DNA of 64,000 nucleotides from Closterium sp. Naga37s-1. Its lineage: Eukaryota > Streptophyta > Zygnematophyceae > Desmidiales > Closteriaceae. A program made the translations under genes and the position numbers. The notes under the pieces were generated by a model, which saw only the letters and a program-made list of their open reading frames with translations, made no database searches and was not told where the DNA came from. Position 1 is the first letter of the stretch; every line of letters begins with the position of its first letter. Shown in pieces: positions 51,895 to 63,899 of the stretch. The DNA lies in assembly GCA_947471745.1 (NCBI GenBank), contig CANJKZ010000080.1:479501-543500 (forward strand). The letters run 5' to 3'.

Positions 51895-52863
51895 CTTGAA
51901 GGTGCACTGAGCAGGTGTGTGACCTCGAAACGACGCTTGGATTTGAAGTGTTATGACGGTTAGATTTCCAGCCTCAATTTATTCTCGAAATTTGCCCCCC
52001 AGACCAGATGCTCCTCTCTTCCCCCATCAAGCCTCAGGCAAAGCGCCGACATTCTGATGGCCAAAGCCGCGGCTCGGATTGAAAGGTGTGCCAATTTATG
52101 GGCAGTCGAGAAGAATTGCACATGAAAATAACAATTGTAGACTGGAGAAAACTCTACATTCTCTCAATCGCCTGTTGAAATTCCGCCTCAGAACATTACG
52201 ATATATAGCGCAACTACCACGACATTATGTTTGTTTCACCCAACAACTACAATCTGCACGGGGCTGGTTTTGTTACAAAAAACCACTTATCGAAGGCGCC
52301 TCGAGAGGGCGGTGTCGCCTTCGCGATTCGGTTTGTTGACGCTGTATTACTGCCTTGCCAAAGCCCTTTCACGCTGAAACCCGTCCGATGAACTCATATC
52401 GACGCCTGACAATAATCCAATGTCATGCATGCTGCCCGAAAAAAACAAAATACTGTATGGCGACCATTTTGCCACGCAACACATGGCAACAATTTTGCCA
52501 AGCTTGTCATCCTCACCAAAAGACCCCTCGCAGCAATGTAAGTACTGTATATGTTGAATGCGCGAAGCTTCTAAAACAAAAAAAGGCAAGCTACACAAAA
52601 GAGTTTATATCCAGCAATATTCCTTTCCATTTACGACCTCCCCATCAGGGCCTCAGATATCAGCCTAAAACACGCTGATTCCGCTGAAAATGCCGCTGTT
52701 ATTTTTACCTTTCCTGAAAATTCATTATCCCTGTATATTTAGCACGGTTGTATCAGTTTAACGATGGCAGTTCTCACTGACAATTCAGTGTTAATGTGTA
52801 CTAGCAACACTGATGAGTCAGTATAGTGTTGGAGAGAACACTGATCCACACTTGACCGATTTT

Positions 52864-52903
<40 letters not shown>

Positions 52904-53713
52904 ACAGCACAGAGCACGTGAATACTGCTGACAGTGTGCGGCCCGCCTGAGATTCCCGCTCCACCACCACACACGAATAAAATTTTCGGTGCGCTGTATT
53001 GATTTTGGGTGCGCGCCGCTGTGTTTTGCCAAGCTGTGACACGAACGGTGAGTCAGCCACTAAGGTGTCGGTAAAACTACCCAATGAGAGCAGTGAAACC
53101 ACATCTCCTGTAGAGGGGAACACCACGGCATTACGGCAGAAGTTGACGCTGATTCTAGTTAGACTTGTTGAATAGATTAACGTGAACATACCCCACCCCA
53201 CTGAACTTTATCCTGTCCTGATGATGGGTCAGCATACCATTGGAAACATCACTGGGGGGTTTAGTATAACGCCAACCCTCAGCGCTGATCAATCAGCGCA
53301 CAAGGGAATTTTTTTTTACACAGCACTGATTGATCAGTCTACCCTCAAACCAATCTGAGGCTCTGCTCCCCATTGTAGCCACCCTATTAACTGGGAAACA
53401 TTTTCTCAGATTTACCTTAATTTAAATATTTCAACTCAGTTACTTTACGATACTTAGTAATTATGCATAAATGCATAACCAAATATAACATTGATGAACG
53501 ACTTTCCCAACTCTAAATATTCAATGCAACCCAACATGGGGTGCAACTTTGAAGACCTGGCTCACCATAATTTGTCTATTTTATTGTCGATGTCCTTGGA
53601 AACCTGAATCATAGGGCGGCGTCTGCGCAGACTCGTGGTTTCACGCTGACGGATTCATCACCGGCGGCGACTCAGTTGCTTGCCGCCGAGGACGACGATC
53701 AGCCGGACGCCCC
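51895..53713. other. intergenic, AT-rich, with a poly-G tract
   Basis: No gene supported. It holds the upstream region of the His-rich gene (AATAAATT on the minus strand near 51975 is TATA-like), a G38 tract at 52865-52902, and an inverted-repeat pair (GCGCTGATCAATCAGCGC about 53282, CACTGATTGATCAGTC about 53325). The last 100 bp before 53714 have a coding-like look (GACTCAGTTGCTTGCCGCCG…) but no supported frame. Confidence 0.55.
52865..52902. repeat. poly-G tract, 38 bp
   Basis: An uninterrupted run of G. A counterpart poly-C of 32 lies at 63868-63899. Exact length may be affected by sequencing. Confidence 0.85.
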
Positions 53714-53889
53714 TGTCAGAAGAGTAAGCACAGTGAGGAGCCATAGCTAGGGTTTACCTAGCTAGGCAAGAGAGAAATGAGCAAAGGAGGATGTTCACTA
53801 GCAAGCAGGAGGATACATATAGGAAACCCTAAGGGGTCGTACTCACTACAGAGTACCCCACTGCAGGCTAGACAAACTACATTCTGACA
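53714..53889 (-). repeat. 3' LTR of second family C element (176 bp)
   Basis: Plus-strand ends are TGTCAGAAGAG and CATTCTGACA. It carries the GTACCCCACTGCAGGCTAG core, which also occurs (reverse complement) at 9161 and 11133. Confidence 0.9.
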
Positions 53890-54650
53890 CACCCCCATAG
53901 TCAAAGTGGGGTATAATCAGCAGAGCAAGCAGTCATAGAGCAGGTTCACAAGTGCAAGCAAAGCTAGAGGCATTCACAAAGGGCAAGTGAGGAGGAGGAG
54001 GCGGGACTGTAAGAGGAGAGAAGATAGGAGGCGACGGCTGAAGCTGCAGACACACGGGCAACAGGAGCGGCTGGCACAGTGGCTACCGGGACAGCGCCCC
54101 GGGCTACTGGAGTAACTGGCTCGGCGGCTATGAGGAGCGGCAGGAGCAACGGACCCACGGGCGACAGGCGCAGCAGGCTCTCTGGGCTACCAGGACTGCG
54201 CCCCGGACTACAGGTGCTGCGGTCGACAAGACGGCAGCCTCCGCTCAACCTCCCCCAACTGTCCCACCCCCCTTTCACACACCCCTTGCTGCACCCCTAG
54301 CTCCACTCCCACGTCACCCCCCTAGCACCACTCCTTCTGCTCCCACACACCCACTCCCCTCAGCGATAGCTGCAGCAGTGGGAGACGGAGGAGGAGGAGG
54401 AGCAGGGGACGGCGGACACACCCGGCACCCCCTATAACCGCCACCCCCACACTCGCCACCCCCAAACCCTAAAACGGGTGGCACGGGGCAGGAGCGCGGG
54501 GGACGGCGCGCGGCCCCCAGGGCGCCACGACGGGGCAGCGGGGGGCCGCGCATTGGTTTTCGGGACGACGCGACGGGCTCCAGGGGGGGCGACGCGACCG
54601 TCGACGGGGGGGGACGCGCGGGTCCCCGGGGTGACGCGCGAAGAATGAAG

Positions 54651-54752
54651 CCGCCACGCGCCTCGGGGCGCACGGCGGGCAGAAAACCGCCATGCGCCCC
54701 GAGCGCGTGGCGGGAAGAAAAAAAAGCGTCGCGCGCCACGGGGCGCGCGATA
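54651..54752 (-). promoter_or_regulatory. array of three GC-rich hairpins, second family C leader
   Basis: The same three inverted repeats as at 9394-9496, in the same order on the element strand. Base changes between the copies partly keep pairing (G-U wobble in the third stem); one stem change gives a mismatch. Confidence 0.68.
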
Positions 54753-54814
54753 GACAGGAAAGCAGCGGAAGCACGTGGGGCCCACAGGCCAAGAGCGTAA
54801 CAGCTCTGATTCCA

Positions 54815-54990
54815 TGTCAGAAGAGTAAGCACAGTGAGGAGCCATAGCTAGGGTTTACCTAGCTAGGCAAGAGAGAAATGAACAAAGGAGGATGTTCACT
54901 AGCAAGCAGGAGGATACATATAGGAAACCCTAAGGGGTCGTACTCACTACAGAGTACCCCACTGCAGGCTAGACAAACTACATTCTGACA
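54815..54990 (-). repeat. 5' LTR of second family C element (176 bp)
   Basis: Matches 53714-53889 with a single G/A difference near the middle. Confidence 0.9.
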
Positions 54991-55713
54991 GCCCCTCCAC
55001 AGGGCGTGCGCTAGCAGAAATTTCCTGTCTGTTTGTCTGCAAAACATACCTTTTTTTAATGGTTTATCAGTTTTTTTTTTCTTCAGAAATTGAGTTTTGT
55101 AATATATGTTTGAGCATAAAAGTTTTTTTTTTGTTTTATCTGGTGTGAAAGACACAAATTTTCATGTTCGTCTGATTCACCAGACACATTTTCGGGTTTC
55201 GTCTGACACCAAAACTTTGTCCCCATAGGCGTGGCTTCAGCGTGTACAGTGCGTGTTTACTGGCTTCCCCCCTGAATACCGAAATGCACGTACTATACAT
55301 TTCGCGGCCCGTCAACTTGGACGCTGCTTTTGCCAGCGAAGCAGAAGATGCTTTCGCCCCACGTGAATCCACCCAGAATGTGTTGCAACAAGTCACCCAT
55401 GCAGGACCACCGCTGTGGTGCGTGGCTTGTGACGGCCAGTATCATTGGTCACCGTCATACAGCGCAGCTGGTGCCACATCCACAGATCATCGTTTTCGGT
55501 GCCTACGGAACCTTCAGAAAGCGCGCCGCGAAAAGACCACACACAGTGGTGCCACCCAGTTTCATTGTGCACCATGCGCGCTTCGTCAAGATGGGAAGCA
55601 CACAGAACGTTGGGGTTTGAGGGGGCCTTCGTCTCCAAGGCTCTCTTGAGGGAGCCATTTCACACCTGGTTCTGTAGTGAACGATTTATTTTCCTCCCGT
55701 CTGGCTCCTCGCC
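54991..55713. other. intergenic upstream of the hAT-like gene
   Basis: T-rich at first, then 55242-55649 is open without an identifiable product. A Cys-containing stretch (WCVACDGQYHW) at about 55410-55440 might be a zinc-binding fragment, but the frame has no support beyond being open. Confidence 0.4.
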
Positions 55714-58236
55714 ATGGCGGACCTGGAGGAGGTAGCGGATTCAGCCATGCCTCAGGCACGTTCTCCGATGACGGGCCTGGATTTCCTGCGTAGACCCCAG
55801 CCTGCCGCCGCTGTAGTTAGCTCCCCGGTCCGCGGCCCGATAGCTTCGCCGGAAGTTCCCCCAGAAGTTACGCCTGTGTCGTGGCCCGGTGAGAATGCTC
55901 GACGGGCTTTCAGCAACACATCGCTAGCTTCCCCATCCCCATCGTCAAACCGTCAGGTGGCTACCCAGCGGCCACAGTCATCCGTTAGTGCATCTCGTTC
56001 TGCTCTGAACCCGCGCTTCCCGAAAATAGGTCGTTTCACCCAGAGCACGTTACGATTTGCAAAAACGCATGTCCCTCACGTTCGCATCACCACTAGACCC
56101 ACGACGGCACCGTCGACGCCAACTCCTCCTACCCTCCATCCAACCGGCAATCCTGGCCCCTCTTGTAGTTGTGTTTTGGTTCCATATCCGGACAGTCTCA
56201 TGGAAGAGCTGCATGCTAGCGCGAAACAATTATGGAATGGCAAACTCAAGTGGTTAATCATCACACAGCAAAGATGGGACGCCCTGCATGAAGTACAACA
56301 TCTGTATGGCGTATGGTCCTCCGTCTTGGCATTATGGGAAGAACGGCGAAGGCGGGGTTGACATCCAGCGGCAGACGATGCGGAAGCATGCCCTCAACAA
56401 GAAGCATCAGGATGCTGTTGATGACAAGGAGGCGGCAAAAGGAAAGAAGGTCGCGCAGAGACGCATCGCCGAGTACGAAAACGACGACGGTGACCGATTG
56501 AAGCAACTCATGCTGTGCGTGCTGTACATCTGCAGGTCCGACTCCCCCATCTCCATGTTCGTCGGCCTGGTTCGCCTGCTTGCGGACTTGGGAACGCCTC
56601 ACATCCCAGACAAGGCGATTGGCACATACCAAAGCGAGTGAGTTTTATTGAGAATTGTATACGGTTTTTGCTTTCCGTCAGTTATCTAAACGAACTGTTT
56701 TGTGCGTTTGCAGTTACTGCGGAGAGTCACTCTACAAAGGTAGTGAGCTAGACTACGGGGGGGTAGGCACGAATTACTAAGAGTGATCGTAGCTTTGCTT
56801 GCGTTCCTTAGCATTTGCACATTCACGGGAGAAGTTGGCAAGAGTTTCACTAGCAAAGTTGGAATTACAGAATGATAGAACAAGCAACGACAAGAATGAC
56901 TACATCAGGCACCTAGCAAATCTGCAGCTAGCCTGTTCGACCGCCAGCACAGCATGGTCGACCGCCTGCCAGCGTTGCGTAGAGGAGCCGTAGAGCACAG
57001 CAGTGCGCACGCTCGAAGGTGCGCGCAGACGATTGGCCCGACTTGCATTGCTGTGCATCCGTCGGCTGTTGTCCGCACCTGACGAGCCACATCGACTTCG
57101 GGATACCAGCCCGAAGTCGCCTTCGCCATCGCGACCTTGACGACGTTTGCGTGCCTCCGCAGAACTCGTAGAGCAGGTTACCCGGTCGACCTGGTCGACC
57201 ACCAGGTGCTCTGGTCGACCACCACTGCCTCTGGTCGACCACCAGGTGCCTCTCGTCGACCACAGCTCTTGTCGAGCTACCCCCTGGTCGACGGACCCCT
57301 TCCGTTGACAAGAACTGTCAGCGGTTGTCGCCGAGCTCCCCTCGTCGACCGCTGCTCACTTGTCAGGTCGACAGATTGCTCCGTCGATCTCCCGGTCGAA
57401 CTGCAGGTCAACGGGCTGCTCCATCGACCTCCCGGTCGAGCTGCAGGTCGACGGGCTGCTCCGTCGACCTCCCGGTTGAACTGCCCCCCCCTGGTCGACG
57501 GCCCACCCGTCGCCCAGACCAGTCAGTTGCAGCTGTCGAGCTCCCTAGTCGACAGCAACACCACAGCGGTCCCCTGCAGCTCGACGAAGCCTGTCGAGCA
57601 GCTCTCCCACTATGAACGGTCGGCTGCTACTCCCGTACATCCGACCAAGTCATCGGCGTTGCCCAAGCGAGGGCGGGGCCAACACTCCATTCCTGGTAAC
57701 AGTTACGGCTTCCGCGAGATGACCGAGGCTCTGGTCAACAACATGAAGGGAGAGCAGATGGGACACATCCAGGCTACACCCTTTCTGGGTTTGCAGCTGG
57801 ACGACAGCACCGACCGACGACGGGGTAAGCACATGATTGCATACCTCACTTCTGTGCGAGACGCGAAGATCGTCACCAAGCCGTTTGGTCACTTAACCGT
57901 CGAGAAGTGTGATGCGTCATCCCTGCTGACCGTGCTCCTTGCGCACCTGGAGAACACTGGCATCGACTTGAACAAGATCACAGGGGTCAGCACTGACGGG
58001 GCAAACGTGATGCGGGGAGTTCATACGGGAGTGGCTACACAGCTCCGTTTTCGGGTGCCGCACCTGGTGACCATGCACTGCATTGTCCATAGGTATGTGC
58101 GATGTAAAGTATCGTGTTCATTGTTCTGTTGTTAGAACGTCAACATAAATACTAACGTTCTTTTTATTCCTTCGCAGGGAAGCACTTGCAGCGAAGGACG
58201 CTGTGGATGCCGTGCAAGATCTCTGCCTCGTCGAGT
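55714..58236 (+). pseudogene. hAT-like transposase or domesticated relative, interrupted
   Basis: The N-terminal frame (55714-about 56290) starts MADLEEVADSAMPQARSP and is Pro/Ser-rich. A TTF/BED-like zinc-finger region follows (KWLIITQQRWDAL … NICMAYGPPSWHYG … MRKHALNKKH), but the two halves are in different frames near 56285. A donor at 56637 (AGCGA|GTGAGT) and a small exon 56714-56739 (YCGESLYK) follow. The catalytic part (about 57640-58092) has LQLDDSTDRRRGKHM, VSTDGANVMRG and MHCIVHR, typical of hAT-like RNase H-fold transposases. A further exon (58178-58236, EALAAKDAVDAVQDL) joins in frame across a short GT-AG intron. At 58237 a truncated copia cuts the gene. A GTCGAC-rich repeat (57170-57600) lies before the catalytic part. 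The family call is from motifs only. Confidence 0.7.
57170..57600 (+). repeat. GTCGAC-rich imperfect repeat in the hAT-like gene
   Basis: The palindrome GTCGAC occurs more than ten times, in contexts such as CTGGTCGACCACCAGGTG and GACGGGCTGCTCCGTCGACC. The frame through it stays open (VDLPVELQ, RPPGRAAGR) and runs into the catalytic domain. It may be an intronic or inserted repeat rather than coding. Confidence 0.75.
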
Positions 58237-61200
58237 GTTTCGGGGCTAGCGAGCCAAAGCGAGCAAGCTCTCCTCTCGCACTCTCCGCTGCGTCTTCCTT
58301 GGCTTCCCCACCGACGCCCCGTCGTGACAGTTTTACCACCCGCGCGAGCGTCGAGTCTTCACCTTTAGCGAGTCTGTCTGTTTCTACAAGCTACAACCGC
58401 ACGCGTCCCACCCGGTCCCCCTCGCGCCTCTCTTCCTGGTGCCAGTCCCCCCCCCGGTAGACCCCCTTCGCCCACAGGGTCCTGCTCCCTCAAGTGTGTC
58501 TCAGGTAGACCCACCCCCCTTAGTTGAGCCTCTGGAGATCTCTTCTGACTCCTCTCGCCCAGTTGAGGGGGGTGACCCCGCCGCTGACGACACGGCGACC
58601 ACTCGCCGCTCTCCACGCTTGAAGACCCCTCTTGGTTTTCCGCCTCGACCGTCTTCGCCGCCTCCGCACCCTGCTGCTGTGGACTCTGGAGCTGAGCATG
58701 CTGGTGCTGAGCCTGGGGGTGCTGGGATAGAGGGTGAGGGTTCTGGGGGTGCTGCGCCTAAGGGTGCTGCAACTGGGGGTGCTGGTTCTGGGGGTGCTGC
58801 GACTGGGGGCGCTGACTCTGGGGGTGCTGCGAGTCCTAGTGGTGGTGGAGCTGTGGGTGACCCTGCTGGAGGTCCTGGAGCTGGAAAGCCACCGCAGCCT
58901 GATCTACTTGAGACGCTCTCGCCGCAGGCGATTCGTGCGTGGATCGTTCGGTGAGGCAGTCCTTGTGGTGGAGGGTACGGTCCTGCTGGTGCTGGAGCTG
59001 CTAGTTCTAGAGGTGCTGGAGGTACTGGAGGTACTGCTGGAGGTACTAGTGGTGCTGCTGGTGCTGGAGGTGCTAGGGGTACTGGAGCTGCTAGCACTGG
59101 AGGTGCTGGTGCTACTGGTGCTGGAGTTGCAGGAGCAGCTGGTCCTGGAGGTGCTCGTACTAGAGGTGCTGGAGCTGCAGGAGCAGCTGGTGCTGTTGGT
59201 GCTGGAGGTGCTGGAGGTGCTATTAGAGCTGCTGGTACTGGAGGAGCTGGAGGTACTGCTAGTACTGGAGGCGCTGGAGCTGGAGGTACTGGAGGTACCG
59301 GAGGTGCTGGAGCTGCTGGTCCTGGAGGTGCTCGTACTAGGGGTGCTGGAGCTGCCGGAGCAGGTGGTGCTGCTAGTGCTGGAGGTGCTGGAGGTGCTAC
59401 TGGAGCTGCTGGTGCTGGAGGTGCTGGTGCTGCTGGAGCTGGAGGAGCTGGAGCTGCTGGTACTGCCCCGCGCTGACTGTTTTTCACCCGCAGCCGCAGT
59501 CGTCCCTGCCGACGCCTGACTCGGTCCTTCGCCAGGTTTCTTAGTCTCCCGTCTTACACTGGCCTCACTCCACCTCTCATGTGTCCACCGACAGACCAGT
59601 CTCAGCCACAGCTACTATCAGGCTCCCCACTGCCTGCTCCTGCTCCTCACACTGAGGTGACTGAGTCTTTGACTGAGCGTCGTGAGCCTGAGGCTCGTGC
59701 TTCCACACCTGTTCGTGCTCCTCGTGTCACTCCTCCTCGTCCTCCTGCTGTCCCAGGCACTCACGTTATGGCGCTTTGTCCTTCCTCTGTTCCACAGCGT
59801 GTTGTCCTACCGTCTCCTCCGGCGTCCTCTCTTCCTGACGTTCCTGACCCTGAGTCAGACCTTGCTCGTTACTGTCCCTCGTCTCCTCGCTACTGCTGTC
59901 ATAGACCCCGACTTTTGAGTCTACTGCTGCGTTTGCCCTAGTCACTAAGCTTGTCGACTTTGCAGCTAGGAGTCGTCTCGACTACGTATCGAGTACCGAG
60001 TCTGAATCTGTCTATCCTCTGTCTGTCAGGGGTGAGCCTGCCCTTAGCAATGACATCATTGAGGACATGCAGTTTCAGCTTGAGTGTCTTGCGGTCGCTT
60101 TACCTCGTTTCGCATCCATGCTGCTTTGCCCTGAGAGAGACCCGAATGCACTTGACATCCCTACCCCGCGCTCTTACGCTGAGGCGAAAGCGGGTGGGTA
60201 CTCCTCTCAGTGGCAAACAGCCATGGACGCAGAGATGGCTTCCTGGAAGTCCACAGGCACCTACGTTGACGAGGTTCCTCCTCCTGGGGTGAACATAGTC
60301 GATGGCATGTGGCTTTTTAGAGTGAAGCGGCCGCCGGATTCTCCGCCTGGCTTCAAGGCGCGTTACGTTGCTCGAGGCTTCAGTCAGCGACAGGGGGTCG
60401 ATCCAGACCTTCTCCCCCACCCCGAAGATGACTACTCTTCGGGTGCTGCTGCACGTTGCAGCACAGCGTGACTACGAGCTGCACTCCCTCGACTTCTCCG
60501 CAGCTTTCTTGCAGGGCAGCCTTCACGAGGAGATCTGGCTGCGCCGCCCACCTGCCTTCACTGGGTCGTTTCTTGCGGGTACCCATTGGAGCCTCCGACG
60601 GCCAGTCTACGGTCTCCGCCAGGCGCCCCAAGAATGGCACGACACACTGAGGACTACACTTGTGGCTCTTGAGTTTGCTCCTTCCTCTGCTGACCCGTCG
60701 CTGTTTCCACGCACCGACACTACCCTGCCGCCGTTCTACGTTCTCGTGTACGTTGACGACTTGGTTTTTGTTACTATTGACACTGAGGTGCTGGCCCTAG
60801 TGAAGGCGGAGCTGCAGGAGAGACACACCTGCACTGACCCGGGTGAGCTGCGCAGCTATCTTGGCTTGCAGATCACCCGGGACAGAGCACGGCGCACCAT
60901 CACCCTGACTCAGTCACACATGGTGCACCAGGTCCTTCGACGCTTCGGCTTCTAGTACTTCTCGCCACAGCCCACTCCTCTACCTACCAGCCACTCGCTC
61001 TCAGCTCCACCTTCGGACGAGTCCGTAGAGCCGAGTGGTCCGTACCCAGAGCTTGTGGGTTGCCTCATGTACCTAATGACGTGCACACGACCTGACCTCG
61101 CGTACCCTCACAGCCTCCTGGCTCACTGCGTGGCTCCCGACATACACCAAAAGGTGCACTTTGATGCTGCGAAGAGGGTGCTGCGATACTTGTGCAGTAC

Positions 61201-61711
61201 ATCGGGCATGGGGCTCGTGCTTGGAGGACAGGGTTCAGTGGTACTCACAGGACACTTCGACACTCACAGGGTTCGTCACAGGGTTACACCTTCAGTCTTG
61301 GCTCTGGTTCTGTCTCGTGGAGGTCCACTCGTTCTTCTTCTGTGCTTGGTTCCAGCTGTGAGGCCGAGATCTACGCTGGGGCCAAGGCTGCACAGGAGCT
61401 ACGCTGGCTGACCTATCTACTGACCGACTTGGGGGAGCGGCCTCATTCTCCTCCAGATCTGTACGTCGGCAACAAGGCCATGCTTGCCTTGTGTCGGGAG
61501 CAGAGACTAGAGCACAAAACGAAGCACATTGCTCTTCGCTAATTTCTTGCTCGAGAGCTGCAGCAGCGTGGACAGCTTCGTCTTTCTTATGTGGCCTCTC
61601 GGGCCAACACTGCTGATGTCTTCACCAAGGCCCTTGAATCTGGTGATCTTCAGCGTTTTTTGCACTGCTCTTGGGCTTCTGCCCGTTCTACCTCACCTGC
61701 TTGTCTCTTGA
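58237..61711 (+). pseudogene. copia pol remnant (integrase end, linker, reverse transcriptase, RNase H)
   Basis: Several broken frames carry conserved blocks: linker repeats (GGAGSGGAA-type); MWLFRVKRPPDSPPGF at about 60307; LHSLDFSAAFLQGS at about 60480; YVDDLVFVTID at about 60748; QITRDRARRTITL at about 60870; a stop at 60953 (…RRFGF*); GCLMYLMTCTRPDLAYP at about 61056; RNase H blocks SCEAEIYAGA at about 61350 and YVGNKAMLAL at about 61460 (Asp to Gly in the conserved YVDNK); and a stop in the conserved ALRYFLARE segment at 61541. Stops, frameshifts and a lost catalytic Asp make it dead. Confidence 0.88.
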
Positions 61712-61955
61712 TCTTGCACTTGTTGTACACTGATATCCATATTTATACTTGCATGTTTCCTCTTGCTAGGTTGTGATCAGTGTACTGTCTTGCTATTATA
61801 ACTCTGCACATGAACTGGCCTTGTGGCCGCTTGCTTGTGCTCGGATTGTGTGGTGTCCTTGAGATCCACTCTGAGCTTTGCTTTGCTTTGCTCTGCTGTC
61901 TTGCTTGACTGGTCTTGTGACAGTCTTGTTGTCCCCCACTTAGCCTAGGGGGGTG

Positions 61956-62080
61956 TGTCAAAGTACAATCTTACTTGTAGGCTATAGTGGGGCACTCTTT
62001 ATGGGGTACAACACTTCTAGGGTTAGTACTTGTACCCCAACTCTTGCTAATCCAATCATTCATGCACAGTTATTCTAACA
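61956..62080 (+). repeat. 3' LTR of the truncated copia (125 bp)
   Basis: Begins TGTCAAAGTACAATC after the polypurine tract and ends CAGTTATTCTAACA. It includes the shared core GTAGGCTATAGTGGGGCAC and GGGTACAACAC. Confidence 0.85.
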
Positions 62081-63359
62081 CTCGCAACACTTGCTGAGTC
62101 ATCAAACTCTGGGCCACACATTTCGCTTGGGTCTGAGAGTCCCAAATTGAGAAACACTGAAACTTGAAGTTTGCGCAGTGGATTTGGTCTCGACCAATCA
62201 GATTCATTCGTACCTAGTGTAACCCAACATTCGCCAACTCACAGCACTCGAACAGCAGCTGAGCAAGGTTAGTAATATTGCCCAGCGCGGCCCGCAATTT
62301 GGGCATTGAGATTTATTTTTTCACTCACCAATCTCAAGCCTAGCGTACTGGCCATAGGACTAGTAAATGTCCTAGGAGAACAGAAGGGATGTACTACCAG
62401 TGATTCAATACAGCAGATTGTTACCCAAATAGTGAGGTAGGTTCACATCCAAGCACATAGCTCCCTCCCCTAAGCACATAGCTCCGACGTGTTCCCTCCC
62501 CTAAGCACTCAACCCTTCCTATGCGGTAAACATCAGCCGACACTCCCACGCCACAACACTGGCTCGAAACCAAGGAAACACTAAAACAATCACATCATGA
62601 GAAGCTAGAGCCCTCCTTTAAGAGTTATTTCGTCAATTTTCAGGGAGGGGAAACGGAAGGGAGAAAGGGGAATGCCGTAGTAGAGTTTGCAAACATGGAT
62701 GATGTAGTCTACCCTGCACTGGACGGGATGTGGCATGCGACGAGCTTTCATGTGAGAATGAGGGAACGAAGCAAGGGAACGAAGCATGGCATGTGAGAGT
62801 GACGGAACGAAGCAAGGGAAGGAGCACGGGAAACCCCACGAATATGCACACAAGGTGAGCTGGTCTACCCTGCACTGGAAAGATGTGGCATGCGACGAGC
62901 CTTCATGTGAGAGTGACACTCCATACCACGTGACATGCTAGGAGCGACAGAACGAAGCACGCGAATGGATGCAGGTGACAACCACGTCCACCATATTTTT
63001 GACGTACCACATTAAACGGCGTGCAACATTCGAGACGCTACGTGAAGTCTGTCAAGGCACGGCTTGTACCTGTAACAAAAATTGTCATTCCACCCGGCCA
63101 CTGTAAGACAGCTAGTGCCTGGGTATCAGAGGCACCGCCAATAGAGACAGCAGGCAGGATAGGGGATTCGATGAGCATGGGTAGTGAACCTTTTTGGCCA
63201 AAAAGCGCGGCAAGGCAGTCAGACTCTCATTGCTGCAAGAGAATGGATTTCGACGCCTCTAGTACTTTCTCATCACAATTTTAGATTTGTGCTGAGACAA
63301 TTGTAGAAGCCACTGCACGAAGTGAAACCTCATGTCATGAGGGTTTAAGAGCAGTGGAA

Positions 63360-63540
63360 AAGTACAAGAGAACAAGAGCACAAGAGAACAAGAGCACAAG
63401 AGAACAAGAGAACAAGAGAACAAGAGCACAAGAGAACAAGAGCACAAGAGAACAACAGCACAAGAGAACAAGAGCACAAGAGAACAAGAGCACAAGAGAA
63501 CAAGAGCACAAGAGAACAAGAGCACAAGAAAACATGAGCA
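63360..63540 (+). repeat. 8-bp-based minisatellite
   Basis: More than twenty units of ACAAGAGA or ACAAGAGC in mixed order. The Ser/Leu/Cys-rich and Lys/Arg/Glu-rich open frames through it are artefacts of the repeat. Confidence 0.92.
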
Positions 63541-63866
63541 CTCTGGATTGTCAGATAGAATGCCAAGGGAGTGCACAAGGGAAGGCCTGACCTTATATTC
63601 AACGTTCAGGATTGTCCGTACCGCCAGATGTATATGACCTTGCAGTGGCTCTGCTCGTGCGCTGCGTTGGGCTGGACAGCACTCGCCGCGTTTTTGACTG
63701 CAACTCGGTTTCAGGCGTTTGTGACGGTAAAAAAATGTGACGCGTCTCCACAGAGAAACGCATCCTAAGAAAGCGGCAGGATGTCGCTGAGTGCGGAAAG
63801 GCCCAAGGCCCACCGTTGGTAAGCCGCACACACCTACATCAGACTCTAGTTGTCCTGTGCCTTTAT

Positions 63867-63867
<1 letters not shown>

Positions 63868-63899
<32 letters not shown>
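63868..63899. repeat. poly-C tract, 32 bp
   Basis: An uninterrupted run of C; compare the G38 tract at 52865. Confidence 0.85.

Larger units (their letters stand above)
53714..54990 (-). mobile_element. non-autonomous LTR retrotransposon, family C, second member
   Basis: 176-bp LTRs (53714-53889 and 54815-54990, one difference seen) are flanked by a perfect target duplication GCCCC (53709-53713 and 54991-54995). On the minus strand TGGAATCAGAGC follows the 5' LTR, and CTATGGGGGTG precedes the 3' LTR. The interior (925 bp) has no gag or pol. It shares the leader with the element at 9137, including the three GC-rich hairpins (54651-54752). It lacks the 30-bp minisatellite of that copy. Confidence 0.92.
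58237..62080 (+). mobile_element. 5'-truncated copia element with 3' LTR, inserted in the hAT-like gene
   Basis: Plus strand. It begins inside the integrase C-terminal region (VFRG … CVFLGFPTDAP, with stops). It runs through a Gly/Ala repeat linker (about 58690-59470), reverse transcriptase and RNase H, to a polypurine tract (CTTAGCCTAGGGGGGTG) and a 125-bp 3' LTR. The 5' LTR, gag, protease and most of integrase are missing. It is related to families B and D, but the LTR is distinct. Confidence 0.88.

Noticed and set aside
55242..55649. 135-codon open frame with a WCVACDGQYHW segment
   Set aside because: No further zinc-finger pattern, no splice support and no recognised family; kept only as part of a non-coding stretch.
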